A stretch of DNA of 64,000 nt from Methanosarcina sp. MTP4 (GCF_000970045.1 NZ_CP009505.1:1116001-1180000); one strand, 5' to 3'; shown: positions 9,701-19,722, counted from the first letter of the stretch. The notes: a model not told the origin generated them from the letters alone. Numbers and translations: made by a program.

Positions 9701-9996
9701 CCGTGCAACCCGTCTTTTCCCAGGTCCTTTCTTCAGGCGCATTCTCTGCAGTCTCCTGGGATCAATACGGCAGGGAATATACCCTCATTATCCTGATTTT
9801 ACTCTTTATCCTGCTCTTTCCTGGGATAAGGCTCCGCAAACCGGGTGATGAACCGGAAATTGAAACCCATACCCCTCCCCCCCCGGAGTTCGACGTGCCG
9901 GCTACCCTGCTGGACGAGTTCAGGGAAAGGCTTGAAAAAAGCTTGCTCTCCCCGGAGTTGATGGAAGACCGAATAGGGAAGCTGGAAAAGTTCTGA
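6790..9996 (+). CDS. Giant TPR-repeat protein with C-terminal membrane module (paralogue 2)
   Basis: 1068 residues. From residue 1 the protein is a near-continuous TPR array of about twenty 34-residue units with a strong consensus (EALEAFEKALEL.PE), interrupted at about 525-600 by a Lys/Glu/Gly-rich low-complexity insert. The C-terminus copies paralogue 1: WWEWWL at about 924-929, hydrophobic segments at about 941-960 and 998-1011, and a cytoplasm-like acidic/proline tail. No signal peptide is present. AGAGG precedes the ATG. High similarity between repeats produces long false open frames on the opposite strand. Base composition is much more GC-rich than paralogue 1, so the pair is old or of mixed origin. 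A scaffold role at the membrane is inferred only from the fold. Confidence 0.92.
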   Translation: MYSLYARALYSKALALFSFKKYAEAREHFEKALEALGTVLEINPEDAAAWYYRGNALSYLDRPEEALEAFEKALSLEPENSGALYCKGLALGYLKRPEEALEAFGRVLEKNEEDAGAWHYKGLALHQLGRYEEALEAFSRSFEISPGNPGALYYKGLSLQALGKTGEALEAFGETLKLEPTHAGAWEGTAKVYFDLNEPEKALQAYEKALELKPDFAGGWAGEGEVFEALGKPKKALEAFEKALELDPENSGIWNEKGRILGKLERYEEALEAFETVLETDTSFIGALYNKGALLLIGESYEKALEVYGKALELEPESARGWKGFGSSFFGLRKYNEALEAYKKALNLEPEDSGILSRLGAVYYELEEFEKALEAFEHALELEPENTFAWNGKGNTLCERGKYREALEAYETLMGLDHGSLPARYNRGVVLIRLKGRKKEYDEVLEKRLKIAFKKFLDISEKIPEENLDSETWKYRGFARAGLDQYRGALEAFEKALELNSGDPSLELCRGLVLIYLKRYEEALGALEKVDVEEAEDEGTKEGEAEKWGLKEGEVENGELKEGYGWEERDVSNKSGKKFLRKKALQKKPFQKKSFQEVLWNAKGFALDALEKPWEALEAFERARQFGRNGEEACLGEGIVLARMGEWEKARDAFARVLAVDPGNTPASTLKAFALIRLQEFDRAVETLEKIEAIDPNHDLLACLLGFASTRIGNYEQAAQAYRKAVELNPKNFHARDGLAELYFRLGNSEGALKEVEASISEEHENVFSRILKGRIELEEQAYEEAMESFGRALDLDSSDPEILLWDAYARYLYAEVTFDLESVESNGEVSRGTSRQVSGQYRQMLLSVIRKLEKTALSRESKDSELRAYILYFLGFYYYKIRYLKKAAERLEECLELETPTDIKAPASDLRDHIRSGPLKPAWWEWWLVSGKYCRLKKAGFLLTLVFIAILLISNPAVSTLPFISWLAAAVQPVFSQVLSSGAFSAVSWDQYGREYTLIILILLFILLFPGIRLRKPGDEPEIETHTPPPPEFDVPATLLDEFRERLEKSLLSPELMEDRIGKLEKF

Positions 9997-10141
9997 GTAA
10001 AGGGAAGAAGTTTGGAAGACAAAGGGCAGGAGAAGTTTTGAAGGCAGAGGGAGAAGGAAAGTCAAAGCTTTTTCAAAACAGCCCGGAATATTTTTTCAAA
10101 CATTCAGAAATACTTTATCCCTTTGAGCGATTATCCAGGGA

Positions 10142-10158
10142 GGCAAAGCTATATAAAA
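10142..10158 (+). promoter_or_regulatory. Strong archaeal promoter of the Kae1-Bud32 gene
   Basis: GGCAAAG (BRE-like) runs directly into CTATATAAAA at 10149-10158, close to the archaeal consensus. It lies about 70 bases before the TTG start at 10228. The leader includes AAGGAGAG near 10211-10218 as ribosome binding site. The gene therefore has its own promoter. Confidence 0.65.
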
Positions 10159-10212
10159 CCTGCTCCTTCATTATCGGAAGAAGCAACAGTAAGCAGAGAA
10201 TACCATTTTTAA

Positions 10213-12418
<2,206 letters not shown>

Positions 12419-12521
12419 AAACAAATCATAAAAATAAATAGTACAAAAAGAAAAAAGACTGGAGAAAAAAATCAAATAATTTGAACTTCTCCACACAAAT
12501 AAGATTATTTATAAATCTGAT

Positions 12522-12682
12522 TATAGTCCCGAACGTAAATATTTACACTTATTTTATAAACACAGAAGACACGGAAAGCACGGAAAGACTGTGCCCCTAT
12601 TTCTTTTATTCCGTGTGTTCCATGCTTTCTGTGGTTAAACTTTAAATTGGGATAGGTGAAATAATTAGGGCACTTGACTATA
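12522..12682. repeat. Dispersed ~160-bp MITE-like element with TATAGTC inverted ends, copy 1
   Basis: 161 bases bounded by TATAGTC (12522-12528) and GACTATA (12676-12682), a perfect 7-bp terminal inverted repeat. The interior is an imperfect palindrome made from CACGGAAAGCACGGAA-type units on the left arm and their complements on the right (TTCCGTG...CTTTCTGTGG), around a GTGCCCCTATTT centre. A second copy with the same ends and layout lies at 33569-33726. No open frame is present. The structure is compatible with a non-autonomous mobile element or a REP-like palindrome inserted at a TA target. Confidence 0.75.
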
Positions 12683-12711
12683 TTTACAAACCAGATCATT
12701 CAAAGGGGTGT

Positions 12712-13119
12712 TCAATCCTTAAATCTTTGTCTTTCAAGATCCATCGCAAGGTTGAGTGAGTTCAAGCCCAGTTTAATTGCTGCCAAAATAATCCTGTTGT
12801 TCGGGATGTAGCGGTTCTCCCGCTTTATCGAATTAAGGCAATTGATAGATTGCTCGTCCAGAATGAGGGGGCCATCCAGCAGTTCTTTAGGGCCAAATTT
12901 TTTTCCGGTCTTCAGCTCAATTCTGGCTTTCGCCTTCTCAGTTGCTTTCCTGACCAGTTCTTCCGGTTGGGAACTCACCGGTACGGTGGCTCTTTTTGGT
13001 TCTTTTTTCCCCCCACAGGCTTCTTCAACATGCTCAAGGCAGTATGTCAGGCAGACATTTTTCAAAAACTCCTCTACACCCATGTTGTATTCACCAGCAT
13101 ACGTTTCGATCTGTCGCAA
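12712..13119 (-). CDS. Hypothetical protein, unclear start
   Basis: 135 residues from TTG at 13119. The sequence has a small Cys-containing helical N-terminal region (VEEFLKNVCLTYCLEH), a Lys-rich middle and a C-terminal helical part (ILAAIKLGLNSLNLAMDLE). I recognise no family. The reading frame stays open upstream for 26 more codons to a TAA at 13198-13200 and looks like protein (EDAEENLL, CISFSDEQ), but contains no ATG, GTG or TTG. Either translation begins at the TTG, or an upstream non-standard start is used, or the original start has been mutated. Confidence 0.6.
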   Translation of the reverse strand: MRQIETYAGEYNMGVEEFLKNVCLTYCLEHVEEACGGKKEPKRATVPVSSQPEELVRKATEKAKARIELKTGKKFGPKELLDGPLILDEQSINCLNSIKRENRYIPNNRIILAAIKLGLNSLNLAMDLERQRFKD

Positions 13120-13293
13120 CTGCTCATCCGAAAAAGAGATACAAAGCAGGTTTTCTTCCGCATCTTCTAATGTTATTGCAACCCCTTCCTTTTCACTTTA
13201 TCATTCACTTTATCAGTTACTTTTTGACTTCTATTTGATATTTACTTTTCCGTCAACTAAAATTTTTTATTAAATGCCGAGAATCTCTCAGAT

Positions 13294-13893
13294 ATGAAAT
13301 CCCTTTTTTCGGACACCAGGGCTGCGGATACCATCCCCCTGAAACTGGTAGTATATCTTGGACTCCTTGCAGCAGTCCTGCTTCTCATTGCCCAGGCCTG
13401 GGAAAATGCCTCCCCTGTGCTCGATGAAGCGGAAATCGAAGCCCAGGTCGAAGATGCAGCCCTTTCTCTCCTATCTATCCAGAAAGGACATGCCCGGCCT
13501 CTTGAAGACAGATACGGCCCCGAAGGGGGGATGTGCGTCCTTACTCTCTCCCTCCCGGAACAGGTCCGGTACCTTAGTTTCGGGGCAGACCCGGACCCGG
13601 ACTGCTCCGGGAACCTGAGCGATTCGGAATGGAAGCTCGAAAATAACACCCTTATCTACCAGTACAAAAACGGGGTAAAGCAAAGAGTACTTCTTGGAGG
13701 GGAAACGGTTCACTTCCTGAAAGGTGCATCAGAGGAAGAAGGAAACTGGATCCCTGCTGTGAGCCCGGAAAACAATGAAACATCTCCTGGGCTGAAAGAA
13801 ATAGGAATTGTGATCGAATACCCGGTTTCAGGCGAATTTGTCTTTGAGCTGGTTTCCGAAGACGGTGTCAGGTACACGATGTCCCACTTCTAA
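13294..13893 (+). CDS. Hypothetical membrane-anchored pilin-like protein
   Basis: 199 residues. A short charged N-terminus (MKSLFSDTRAADTIPLK) is followed by one transmembrane helix at about 18-36 (LVVYLGLLAAVLLLIAQAW), and the rest is predicted to be extracytoplasmic. The mature part is acidic, holds two Cys (near 80 and 107) and several short beta-strand patterns, and ends in VRYTMSHF. The layout recalls archaeal type IV pilin-like or FlaF/FlaG-like proteins, but no class III signal-peptide cleavage motif is clear. The ribosome binding site is weak. It converges with the cyclase gene on the other strand. Confidence 0.65.
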   Translation: MKSLFSDTRAADTIPLKLVVYLGLLAAVLLLIAQAWENASPVLDEAEIEAQVEDAALSLLSIQKGHARPLEDRYGPEGGMCVLTLSLPEQVRYLSFGADPDPDCSGNLSDSEWKLENNTLIYQYKNGVKQRVLLGGETVHFLKGASEEEGNWIPAVSPENNETSPGLKEIGIVIEYPVSGEFVFELVSEDGVRYTMSHF

Positions 13894-13991
13894 AAATCCC
13901 AATTATGAATATTCTGATTCCAGCAGCAGGGGAACCTGCAAAGAGCCAGGGATTCCGACATGCGAACAAATACACCCGGGAATCAAATCCC

Positions 13992-14732
13992 CTATTCATA
14001 AAGCAGGACAGCTCTTGCGGGAGCCCCGTCACAACCCACGATTTTCAGGGGCAGGCAGATGAAGAAGTAGTTCCCGGCTTCCACGGGACTCAGGTCCAGG
14101 CACTCCACGATATTTACCCGGTTTGAAAGCAGTATGTGATGAGCAGGAAGGTTTTCGGAAGCAAGGCTGTCCACGGAGAAGTCGTCTATTCCGACAGTGG
14201 TAAACCCGTTATTGACGATCCAGGCTGCGGTACTTTCTTCTAGATAAACTGACTCCTCGAAATCTCCTTTTTCCCCGTTTTTTCTGTTTCCCGAATCCGC
14301 AGCTTGCCGGGCATCGGCATCATTCAGGTCCGACCTGGCCCTGGTTCGGAATCCAGTTTTTTTTGTTTTCAGGAGGAGGACCGTAATTCCCTCAGTACTG
14401 CCGGCATTCCGGAATGCGGATTCAAGGATATCCACTGAAAGAGGCCCGGTTTTTGAAGAAAAGTCCAGAATTACTGCCCTGCCTATCAGACCTTCGAGTT
14501 CCAGGTTGTCAACCGGTTTTCCGTCTTTCAGAATATGGGAAGGGGCATCAACATGGGTGCCGGTATGACTCCCGAAAGAGAGCTTTGAAACTGCGCAACC
14601 GTCTACTTCAAGATTATAGACGCTTTTGATTGAAGGCTCCGGGTCTCCGGGAAAGACCCTGGTAGAATGAGAGATAGGAACCGTGATGTCGATTACTTTT
14701 CCCGGAGCAGGAAAGTTCAGCAGGATGATCAC
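13992..14732 (-). CDS. Cyclase-family metal-dependent hydrolase (kynurenine formamidase-like)
   Basis: 246 residues if GTG at 14732 is the start. The frame stays open further upstream, but that part is repetitive DNA and unlike the family. A GAGGTGATC overlapping this GTG is an almost perfect Shine-Dalgarno sequence, so a CTG a few codons later is also possible. The signature HTGTHVDAPSH (56-66) contains the His/Asp metal ligands. An N-terminal DITVPIS.STRVFPGDPEP and a C-terminal VEAGNYFFICLPLKI.GCDGAPARA also match the family. Characterised members cleave amide bonds, such as N-formylkynurenine; the substrate here is unknown. A hydrophilic insert of about 40 residues (near 130-170) is unusual. 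Confidence 0.88.
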   Translation of the reverse strand: MIILLNFPAPGKVIDITVPISHSTRVFPGDPEPSIKSVYNLEVDGCAVSKLSFGSHTGTHVDAPSHILKDGKPVDNLELEGLIGRAVILDFSSKTGPLSVDILESAFRNAGSTEGITVLLLKTKKTGFRTRARSDLNDADARQAADSGNRKNGEKGDFEESVYLEESTAAWIVNNGFTTVGIDDFSVDSLASENLPAHHILLSNRVNIVECLDLSPVEAGNYFFICLPLKIVGCDGAPARAVLLYE

Positions 14733-14740
14733 CTCATTAA

Positions 14741-14799
14741 TGTAAATTGTTGAAATTATTCCATGTAAATTGTTGAAATTATTCCATGTAAATTGTTGA
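14741..14799. repeat. Tandem 23-bp repeat, about 2.6 copies
   Basis: Units start at 14741, 14764 and 14787, each beginning TGTAAATTGTTGA. The first two are identical over 23 bases. The array lies between the cyclase start and the ferredoxin remnant and includes that remnant's last codons and stop. It may alter the cyclase leader length; no function can be read. Confidence 0.85.
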
Positions 14800-14963
14800 T
14801 TTGTTCGTGCACTCGTCAATGCATATCATGCACTGGGTATATTTATCCTGGTCGATTTTCGCCAGTTCTTTTTCCTCGTATATGGCGCCCGTAGGGCAGA
14901 CGTCCTTACATTTTCCGCACCTTTTACATCCAAAACAACGACGTATCCATTTTTCTCAGGCAT
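14779..14963 (-). pseudogene. Ferredoxin-like 4Fe-4S protein with a frameshift near its start
   Basis: On the minus strand, one frame reads CFGCKRCGKC.DVCPTGAIYEE, then KYTQCMICIDEC and a short tail, to TAA at 14779-14781. C-x2-C-x2-C-x3-CP is a standard 4Fe-4S motif; the second motif (C-x2-C-x3-C) lacks one ligand. This frame has no start codon after an in-frame TGA. The ATG at 14963 (MPEK) is in another frame. Adding one A to the run of five A after GAG would join them as MPEKKWIRRCFG.... So the gene is either recently frameshifted, a sequencing slip in a homopolymer, or decoded by slippage. It is divergent from the radical SAM gene. Confidence 0.68.
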
Positions 14964-15026
14964 CAGCGGATCATTTGGGGGAAGCTGTATAAATTAGTTT
15001 CTTATCTCTGATATTATGGGGGGACT

Positions 15027-15107
15027 GAGATCGGAAACTGAGGTGGGGAAATGAGACCGGAAACTGAGATGGGAAAATGAGACCGAAAACTGAGACCGGA
15101 AACTGAG
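15027..15107. repeat. Six tandem 13-bp units upstream of the radical SAM gene
   Basis: The stretch is built from six 13-bp variants of GAGACCGGAAACT starting at 15027, 15040, 15053, 15066, 15079 and 15092, followed by GAG. Odd units conserve CCGGAAACT and even units are more G-rich. It ends about 30 bases before the TATA box of the radical SAM gene, so it could bind a regulator, but it may equally be slippage-generated DNA. Confidence 0.8.
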
Positions 15108-15138
15108 AATCCTCCAGAAAAGTCCCTTCGAAACAAAA

Positions 15139-15147
15139 CTTATATAC
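15139..15147 (+). promoter_or_regulatory. TATA box of the radical SAM gene, short leader
   Basis: CTTATATAC preceded by A-rich sequence lies 26-34 bases before the ATG at 15173. Standard archaeal spacing puts the transcript start within a few bases of the ATG. The mRNA is therefore probably leaderless or nearly so, consistent with the lack of a good ribosome binding site. Confidence 0.5.
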
Positions 15148-15172
15148 AACAAAAGAATATGCAGGCTCAGGC

Positions 15173-16249
15173 ATGGAAAAGTTCACTGAAGAAGAGACAG
15201 GCTCTTTTTACAATTATCTCCCCGAAGGTTGTCAGCTCTGCCAGCAGGGTGCTAAACTGGTGCTTTTTGTGACGGGCCTCTGTCCGAAAAGCTGTTTTTA
15301 CTGCCCACTCTCGGACGAGAGACGGGGAAAAGACCTGGTCTTTGCAAACGAAAGGCCCGTAATAAACGATGCCGACTTACTTGAAGAAGCAAAGCTCATG
15401 GACGCTCTGGGGGCGGGAATCACCGGAGGAGAACCTCTCCTGAAAATCGATAGGGTCCTGCACTATATCAGCCTTCTTAAATCCAGTTTCGGAAAAGAGC
15501 ACCATATCCATCTCTATACTGCTATGGCCCCTGACCGGGAAACCCTTGAAAAGCTCGCAAAAGCGGGGCTGGACGAGATTCGCTTCCATCCGCCACAGGA
15601 AATCTGGGATAAACTGGAGCAAAGCCCCTACTCCAAAGCCGTGAAAAACGCAAAGGACCTTGAAATCTTAGCAGGAATAGAGATTCCTGCCCTTGAAGGT
15701 GCTGAAAAGGTTGCTGTTTTTGCGGAGAAAGAAGGGATTTTCCTGAACCTGAACGAACTTGAATTTTCCGAAAATAACTCCGAAGCCCTTCTGGGCCGTG
15801 GTTTTGTCCTGGAATCGGACACCTCAAACGCTGTAGCAGGTTCTCTGGAACATGCAAAAGCCGCCCTTTCCGCCTGCAAAAAAGCACATTTCTGCTCTTC
15901 AAGTTATAAAGATGCCGTCCAGCTCCGCAAAAGGCTCCAGAGGATTGCAAAGAACACTGCAAGAGAATTTGATGAGGTTACTGAAGACGGGACTCTCATG
16001 TACGGAGTGATTGAAGGAGAAGACCGTTTGGCCCGGGAAATGGTGGAAAAGCTCCTGCAAGAGCTCGAAGTTCCCAAAGAACTTTTTGAAACAAAAGAAA
16101 ACAGCATTGAGATTGCCTGGTGGGTTCTGGAAGAACTCAATGAAGATATAAAGGAGAAGCTGGAGGCATGTAAAGCCAGAGCCAAGCTTTTTGTTATCGA
16201 AAGGTATCCTTTTGAAGATGGGATGGTTGTGGAATTGGTCCCTCTTTGA
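15173..16249 (+). CDS. Radical SAM protein, archaeal PflA-related (COG2108-like)
   Basis: 358 residues. The 4Fe-4S cluster motif is C37-x3-C41-x2-C44 (GLCPKSCFYCPLS), preceded by an extra C20-x2-C23 pair. GAGITGGEPLL matches the SAM-binding GGEP motif, and the following residues continue as a partial TIM barrel (IHLYTAMAPD, LDEIRFHPP). The C-terminal third is a helical/alpha-beta extension with a CKKAHFC pair near 240. It resembles the widespread archaeal radical SAM group described as related to pyruvate formate-lyase activating enzyme, whose reaction is not established. No substrate protein is adjacent. Confidence 0.9.
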   Translation: MEKFTEEETGSFYNYLPEGCQLCQQGAKLVLFVTGLCPKSCFYCPLSDERRGKDLVFANERPVINDADLLEEAKLMDALGAGITGGEPLLKIDRVLHYISLLKSSFGKEHHIHLYTAMAPDRETLEKLAKAGLDEIRFHPPQEIWDKLEQSPYSKAVKNAKDLEILAGIEIPALEGAEKVAVFAEKEGIFLNLNELEFSENNSEALLGRGFVLESDTSNAVAGSLEHAKAALSACKKAHFCSSSYKDAVQLRKRLQRIAKNTAREFDEVTEDGTLMYGVIEGEDRLAREMVEKLLQELEVPKELFETKENSIEIAWWVLEELNEDIKEKLEACKARAKLFVIERYPFEDGMVVELVPL

Positions 16250-17055
16250 AATGACTCCTTGCGGTCAGGGCAAATTCCCTCAGTTGCTTCAAAAAATTCT
16301 ATAAAACCCTCGGAAATTTTGAGTAAAAACTATAAAAAATTAATGGCTACTTTTAAAATTAAATTTATCTTTTTTTACATAATTTAAGTAATTCCCGATG
16401 AGAAATGGAGTTTATCAAAAAGCGATACCAAGAGATGGAGCATATTTCAACATAAAATCCAAATCTCTTATAATTTATTTATATATTCTCCCGTAAAATA
16501 TAATGATTTTTTTGAAGACGTTATGAAAAGAGGAAAAACTAAAAAATATTTATTTACATCATAAAAAAATAATCGAACATTAGACAATATAGGAAAAAAT
16601 ATATAGTCACAGATTTTTAACTCTTAATGAAGAGACATTCCCGACGTGGAGTTATATTCTAAGGTGGGGCCAAGTATTTGGAAAAGTATGTGAAAAAGGA
16701 AAGAGGCTAAGATCCCACAAAATTTATTAGGATCACAGGTTAGATAGCCCAAAAAATCAAAAACCAATTTTTGGAGTGTGCGGGGAGATAGCTGGAGCTA
16801 GCTAAAAATTGAGAGTCCGGGGGAGATCTCCAAAAAATCCACACTTAAAGGATGTCTGAAAACACATTCAAATTTCGAATTTCAAAAAATACTGGAATCT
16901 GTTTACAGGCAGAACCCCCACGTAAGAAAGCTGACATGTACGAGAAATGAGGATGCTAATAGTGGATTTGTTTTCTATTTGCACACTGTGATAAAAGGAG
17001 TGGAGGGTGTATGCTGAAATGAAAACCGGGAAGAGAAAGAACGGGAGAGGGTTAT
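16250..17055 (+). other. Long leader/spacer upstream of the surface-protein gene
   Basis: 806 bases without a credible gene. The left part is very AT-rich, with TATA-like stretches near 16470-16495 and 16590-16605. The right part (about 16640-16860) is richer in purines and holds inverted repeats such as TAGCTGGAGCTA and GGAGATCTCC. If transcription starts near 16620 the leader would be over 400 bases and structured. I recognise no known riboswitch. GAGAGGG just before the ATG at 17056 is the ribosome binding site. Confidence 0.35.
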
Positions 17056-19722
17056 ATGAAAAGAATAATTTTTGGACTTATTGTGTTACTGGTGATACTG
17101 TTTTCAGCTAATTGCGTTGTCGCAAATAACTGGAACTCAGCCGGTGATAGTGGTAGAAACGACAGGGATCAGGGAGTTGAAGAATCCTCCTTTATGCAAA
17201 TGACATTGCCAGCAGTTCCTGTGTCTTCATCGACATATGCGGACAATATGGCTCTTAATTCCCATTATATTATTCTGGAATCAGTTGAATATCCGATTAT
17301 TCAAATTAACGTTAAACTCGGGGACAAAGAAGGAAAAGAAGCTGTAAGACAATACGAATACACAGCAAGAGTATATAATTCCAGCCAGGAACAGGTTGGA
17401 GAAGACATTGTCCTCAGGCTTAACGGAAATCCTGACCATTCCCTTTCTACCCTGGCACATGGAACGGCATCTCTGCCCTCAGACCTTCCCGAAGGGAACT
17501 ATTACGTCTTCGTATATCAAAATAATACAACCAGCGAGTTCATCCTTCCCTTCATGTGCAAAAATAACGGGAAATTGGAAACATGCTGTAATTCCAGCAG
17601 TATAACTGGTCTTATCAGTGAAGGCATTCTCGTTCAGAACTGCAGCAAATTCTGGTGTTGCGGGTGTGGATGCACTAAACAACAGGTGAAAAACAGCATT
17701 TACATAAAGAACGACGGGACCGGAGAGGAACCCGGAGAGGAAGATAAGCCGACATATGTGTATGATATGGTTATTCCTGCCCGACATAATATCTCGGAAT
17801 CAACTCAGTACCTGATTAACGTAACACTTGGGGACGATAACGGCAGGAATGACACAAAAAAATACACGTACGTAGCAAAAGTGCTTAATTCCAGCCAGAA
17901 ACAGGTCGGAGAAAACATAGATCTCACACTTACCAACCCCTTCGATGATGAAAATACTGATCCAACCTCTTATATAGAGGCACAGGGAATGGCATCTCTC
18001 CCGGTAGATACTCCTGAAGGAAACTACTACTTATTTGTATACCAGAATAATACAATCAACGAGTCTATCCTCCCGTTCTTCTATAACTCTTCTGAGAACT
18101 TGGCCCCGTGCTGTAATGAAATAAGTTGCGTGACTAGTCTAATCCGCGGTGAAGATATTATCTCCGACAACTGTAGCGAATCATGGTGCTGTGGATGCAA
18201 CTGCACGGATAATGATGTGAAAAACAGAATTTATATAGAGAATGAAGGCGCTGAACACGACGGAGACGACGGATCTTATGACGACACCGAAGCTCCGGCA
18301 ATCCTTTCTGTTGCTCTGAACGATTCCACTCCAACCACAGGTGAACCAATTAAAGTAAGCGTAAATGCAGCGGATAATGTAAAGGTAATCAATGTTGAAG
18401 CTTCCGGGACTCCGTTAGAATTTGTCAGTGGGGATCTCTGGGAAGGAAGCATAACTGCTGTTGAAGGTGCCCATTTCTTAAACGTCTCTGCGGTTGATGG
18501 TACCGGCAACAAAGCCTGGGATAATTCAACAAGTTATACTGCCACCACTCCCGATACCGAAGCTCCTAACATTAACACTGTTACCCTGAATAACACCAAT
18601 CCTGTAACAGGAGAATATATACAGATTACCGTAAACGTAACCGATAACATTGGAGTAACTTCAGTTAAAGCTGATAGTAGAGCTCTTACTCGTCAGAATG
18701 ACACCATCTGGGAAGGTAACATAACCTCTGTTGAAGGAACACATTATGTAAACGTCTCTGCGATTGATGATGCAGGGAACGTAGCATGGGACAATTCAAC
18801 AAGCTATACTGCCAAAACTCCGGATACAGAAGCTCCTGAGATCAGTTCTGTTATTCTGGATGACTACACTCCGAACACAGGTGACCTTATCACGGTAAGT
18901 GTGGAGGCAACTGACAATTTTGGTGTAACCGTTGTTGAAGCTTCAGGGGTTCCGTTAGCCTTTGTAAGTGGGAACCTCTGGAAAGGAAACATAACCGTTG
19001 TTGAAGGCATCCATTCAGTAAACGTTTCTGTGGTTGACGCTGTCGGGAATATCGCCTGGGACAATTCAACTAGTTATACCGCTACAACTCCCGATACCGA
19101 AGCCCCTGTTATCATTTCCGTTCTTCTGAGTGATTACACTCCGGATACCGGTGACCTTATTACGGTAAGTGTGGAGGCAACTGATAATTTTGGCGTAACA
19201 GGCGTTAAAGGTTCCAGTACCCCGTTAGCCTTTGTCAGTGGGAACTTCTGGGAAGGAAACATAACCGTTGTTGAAGGCATCCATTCGGTAAACGTTTCTG
19301 TGGTTGATGCTGCCGGGAACATCGCCTGGGACAATTCAACTAGCTATACTGCCACAACTCCTGGCACAGATGTTGGTGCGGACGATGAGGAAGGAAAGGA
19401 GTCCATTGATGATGGAGAAAACAACGTCGATGATGGGGATAAGCCCTCAAAGAGAAGAAGCAGCGCTGACCGTGGAACCCTGCCAATAAGGAAGAAGGAG
19501 ACAACAGAATCCTTCTCACTCCCGCCGGAAACCCGGATTGCTGCATCGAATCCGGGCTTATCTATAAATGCTCTCGCTGACGATGGGCATCAAAAAGAGG
19601 AGATAAAGGACAGTAATGGGTTTGACTGGTTGATTCTATGGTTCTTGGCTGCAATGTTCGGCCTCTTTCTGGCAATTTGTGGGTCCATATTCTCCAGGTA
19701 TTCCAAACTCCAGAAGGAATAA
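17056..19722 (+). CDS. Large secreted surface protein with duplicated Cys-rich domains and Ig-like repeats
   Basis: 888 residues. A signal peptide (1 to about 24, KRIIFGLIVLLVILFSANCVVA) is followed by two copies of a domain of about 165 residues (about 75-232 and 238-398). Each has a beta-rich part (QYEYTARVYNSSQEQVG, EGNYYVFVYQNNT) and a Cys cluster ending WCCGCGCT or WCCGCNCT. Four copies of a repeat of about 90 residues follow (DTEAP.I..V.L......G..I.V.V.A.DN.GV ... W.G.I..VEG.H.VNVSAVD..GN.AWDNSTSYTA), an Ig-like or cadherin-like fold. A Lys/Glu-rich linker and one transmembrane helix (about 860-880) end the protein. Many NxS/T sites suggest N-glycosylation. It is most likely a cell-envelope protein; its ligand is unknown. 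Confidence 0.88.
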   Translation: MKRIIFGLIVLLVILFSANCVVANNWNSAGDSGRNDRDQGVEESSFMQMTLPAVPVSSSTYADNMALNSHYIILESVEYPIIQINVKLGDKEGKEAVRQYEYTARVYNSSQEQVGEDIVLRLNGNPDHSLSTLAHGTASLPSDLPEGNYYVFVYQNNTTSEFILPFMCKNNGKLETCCNSSSITGLISEGILVQNCSKFWCCGCGCTKQQVKNSIYIKNDGTGEEPGEEDKPTYVYDMVIPARHNISESTQYLINVTLGDDNGRNDTKKYTYVAKVLNSSQKQVGENIDLTLTNPFDDENTDPTSYIEAQGMASLPVDTPEGNYYLFVYQNNTINESILPFFYNSSENLAPCCNEISCVTSLIRGEDIISDNCSESWCCGCNCTDNDVKNRIYIENEGAEHDGDDGSYDDTEAPAILSVALNDSTPTTGEPIKVSVNAADNVKVINVEASGTPLEFVSGDLWEGSITAVEGAHFLNVSAVDGTGNKAWDNSTSYTATTPDTEAPNINTVTLNNTNPVTGEYIQITVNVTDNIGVTSVKADSRALTRQNDTIWEGNITSVEGTHYVNVSAIDDAGNVAWDNSTSYTAKTPDTEAPEISSVILDDYTPNTGDLITVSVEATDNFGVTVVEASGVPLAFVSGNLWKGNITVVEGIHSVNVSVVDAVGNIAWDNSTSYTATTPDTEAPVIISVLLSDYTPDTGDLITVSVEATDNFGVTGVKGSSTPLAFVSGNFWEGNITVVEGIHSVNVSVVDAAGNIAWDNSTSYTATTPGTDVGADDEEGKESIDDGENNVDDGDKPSKRRSSADRGTLPIRKKETTESFSLPPETRIAASNPGLSINALADDGHQKEEIKDSNGFDWLILWFLAAMFGLFLAICGSIFSRYSKLQKE

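Noticed and set aside
16640-16860. Possible known riboswitch in the surface-protein leader
   Set aside because: Short inverted repeats are present, but none of the conserved cores I know could be matched, so only a generic structured leader is claimed.
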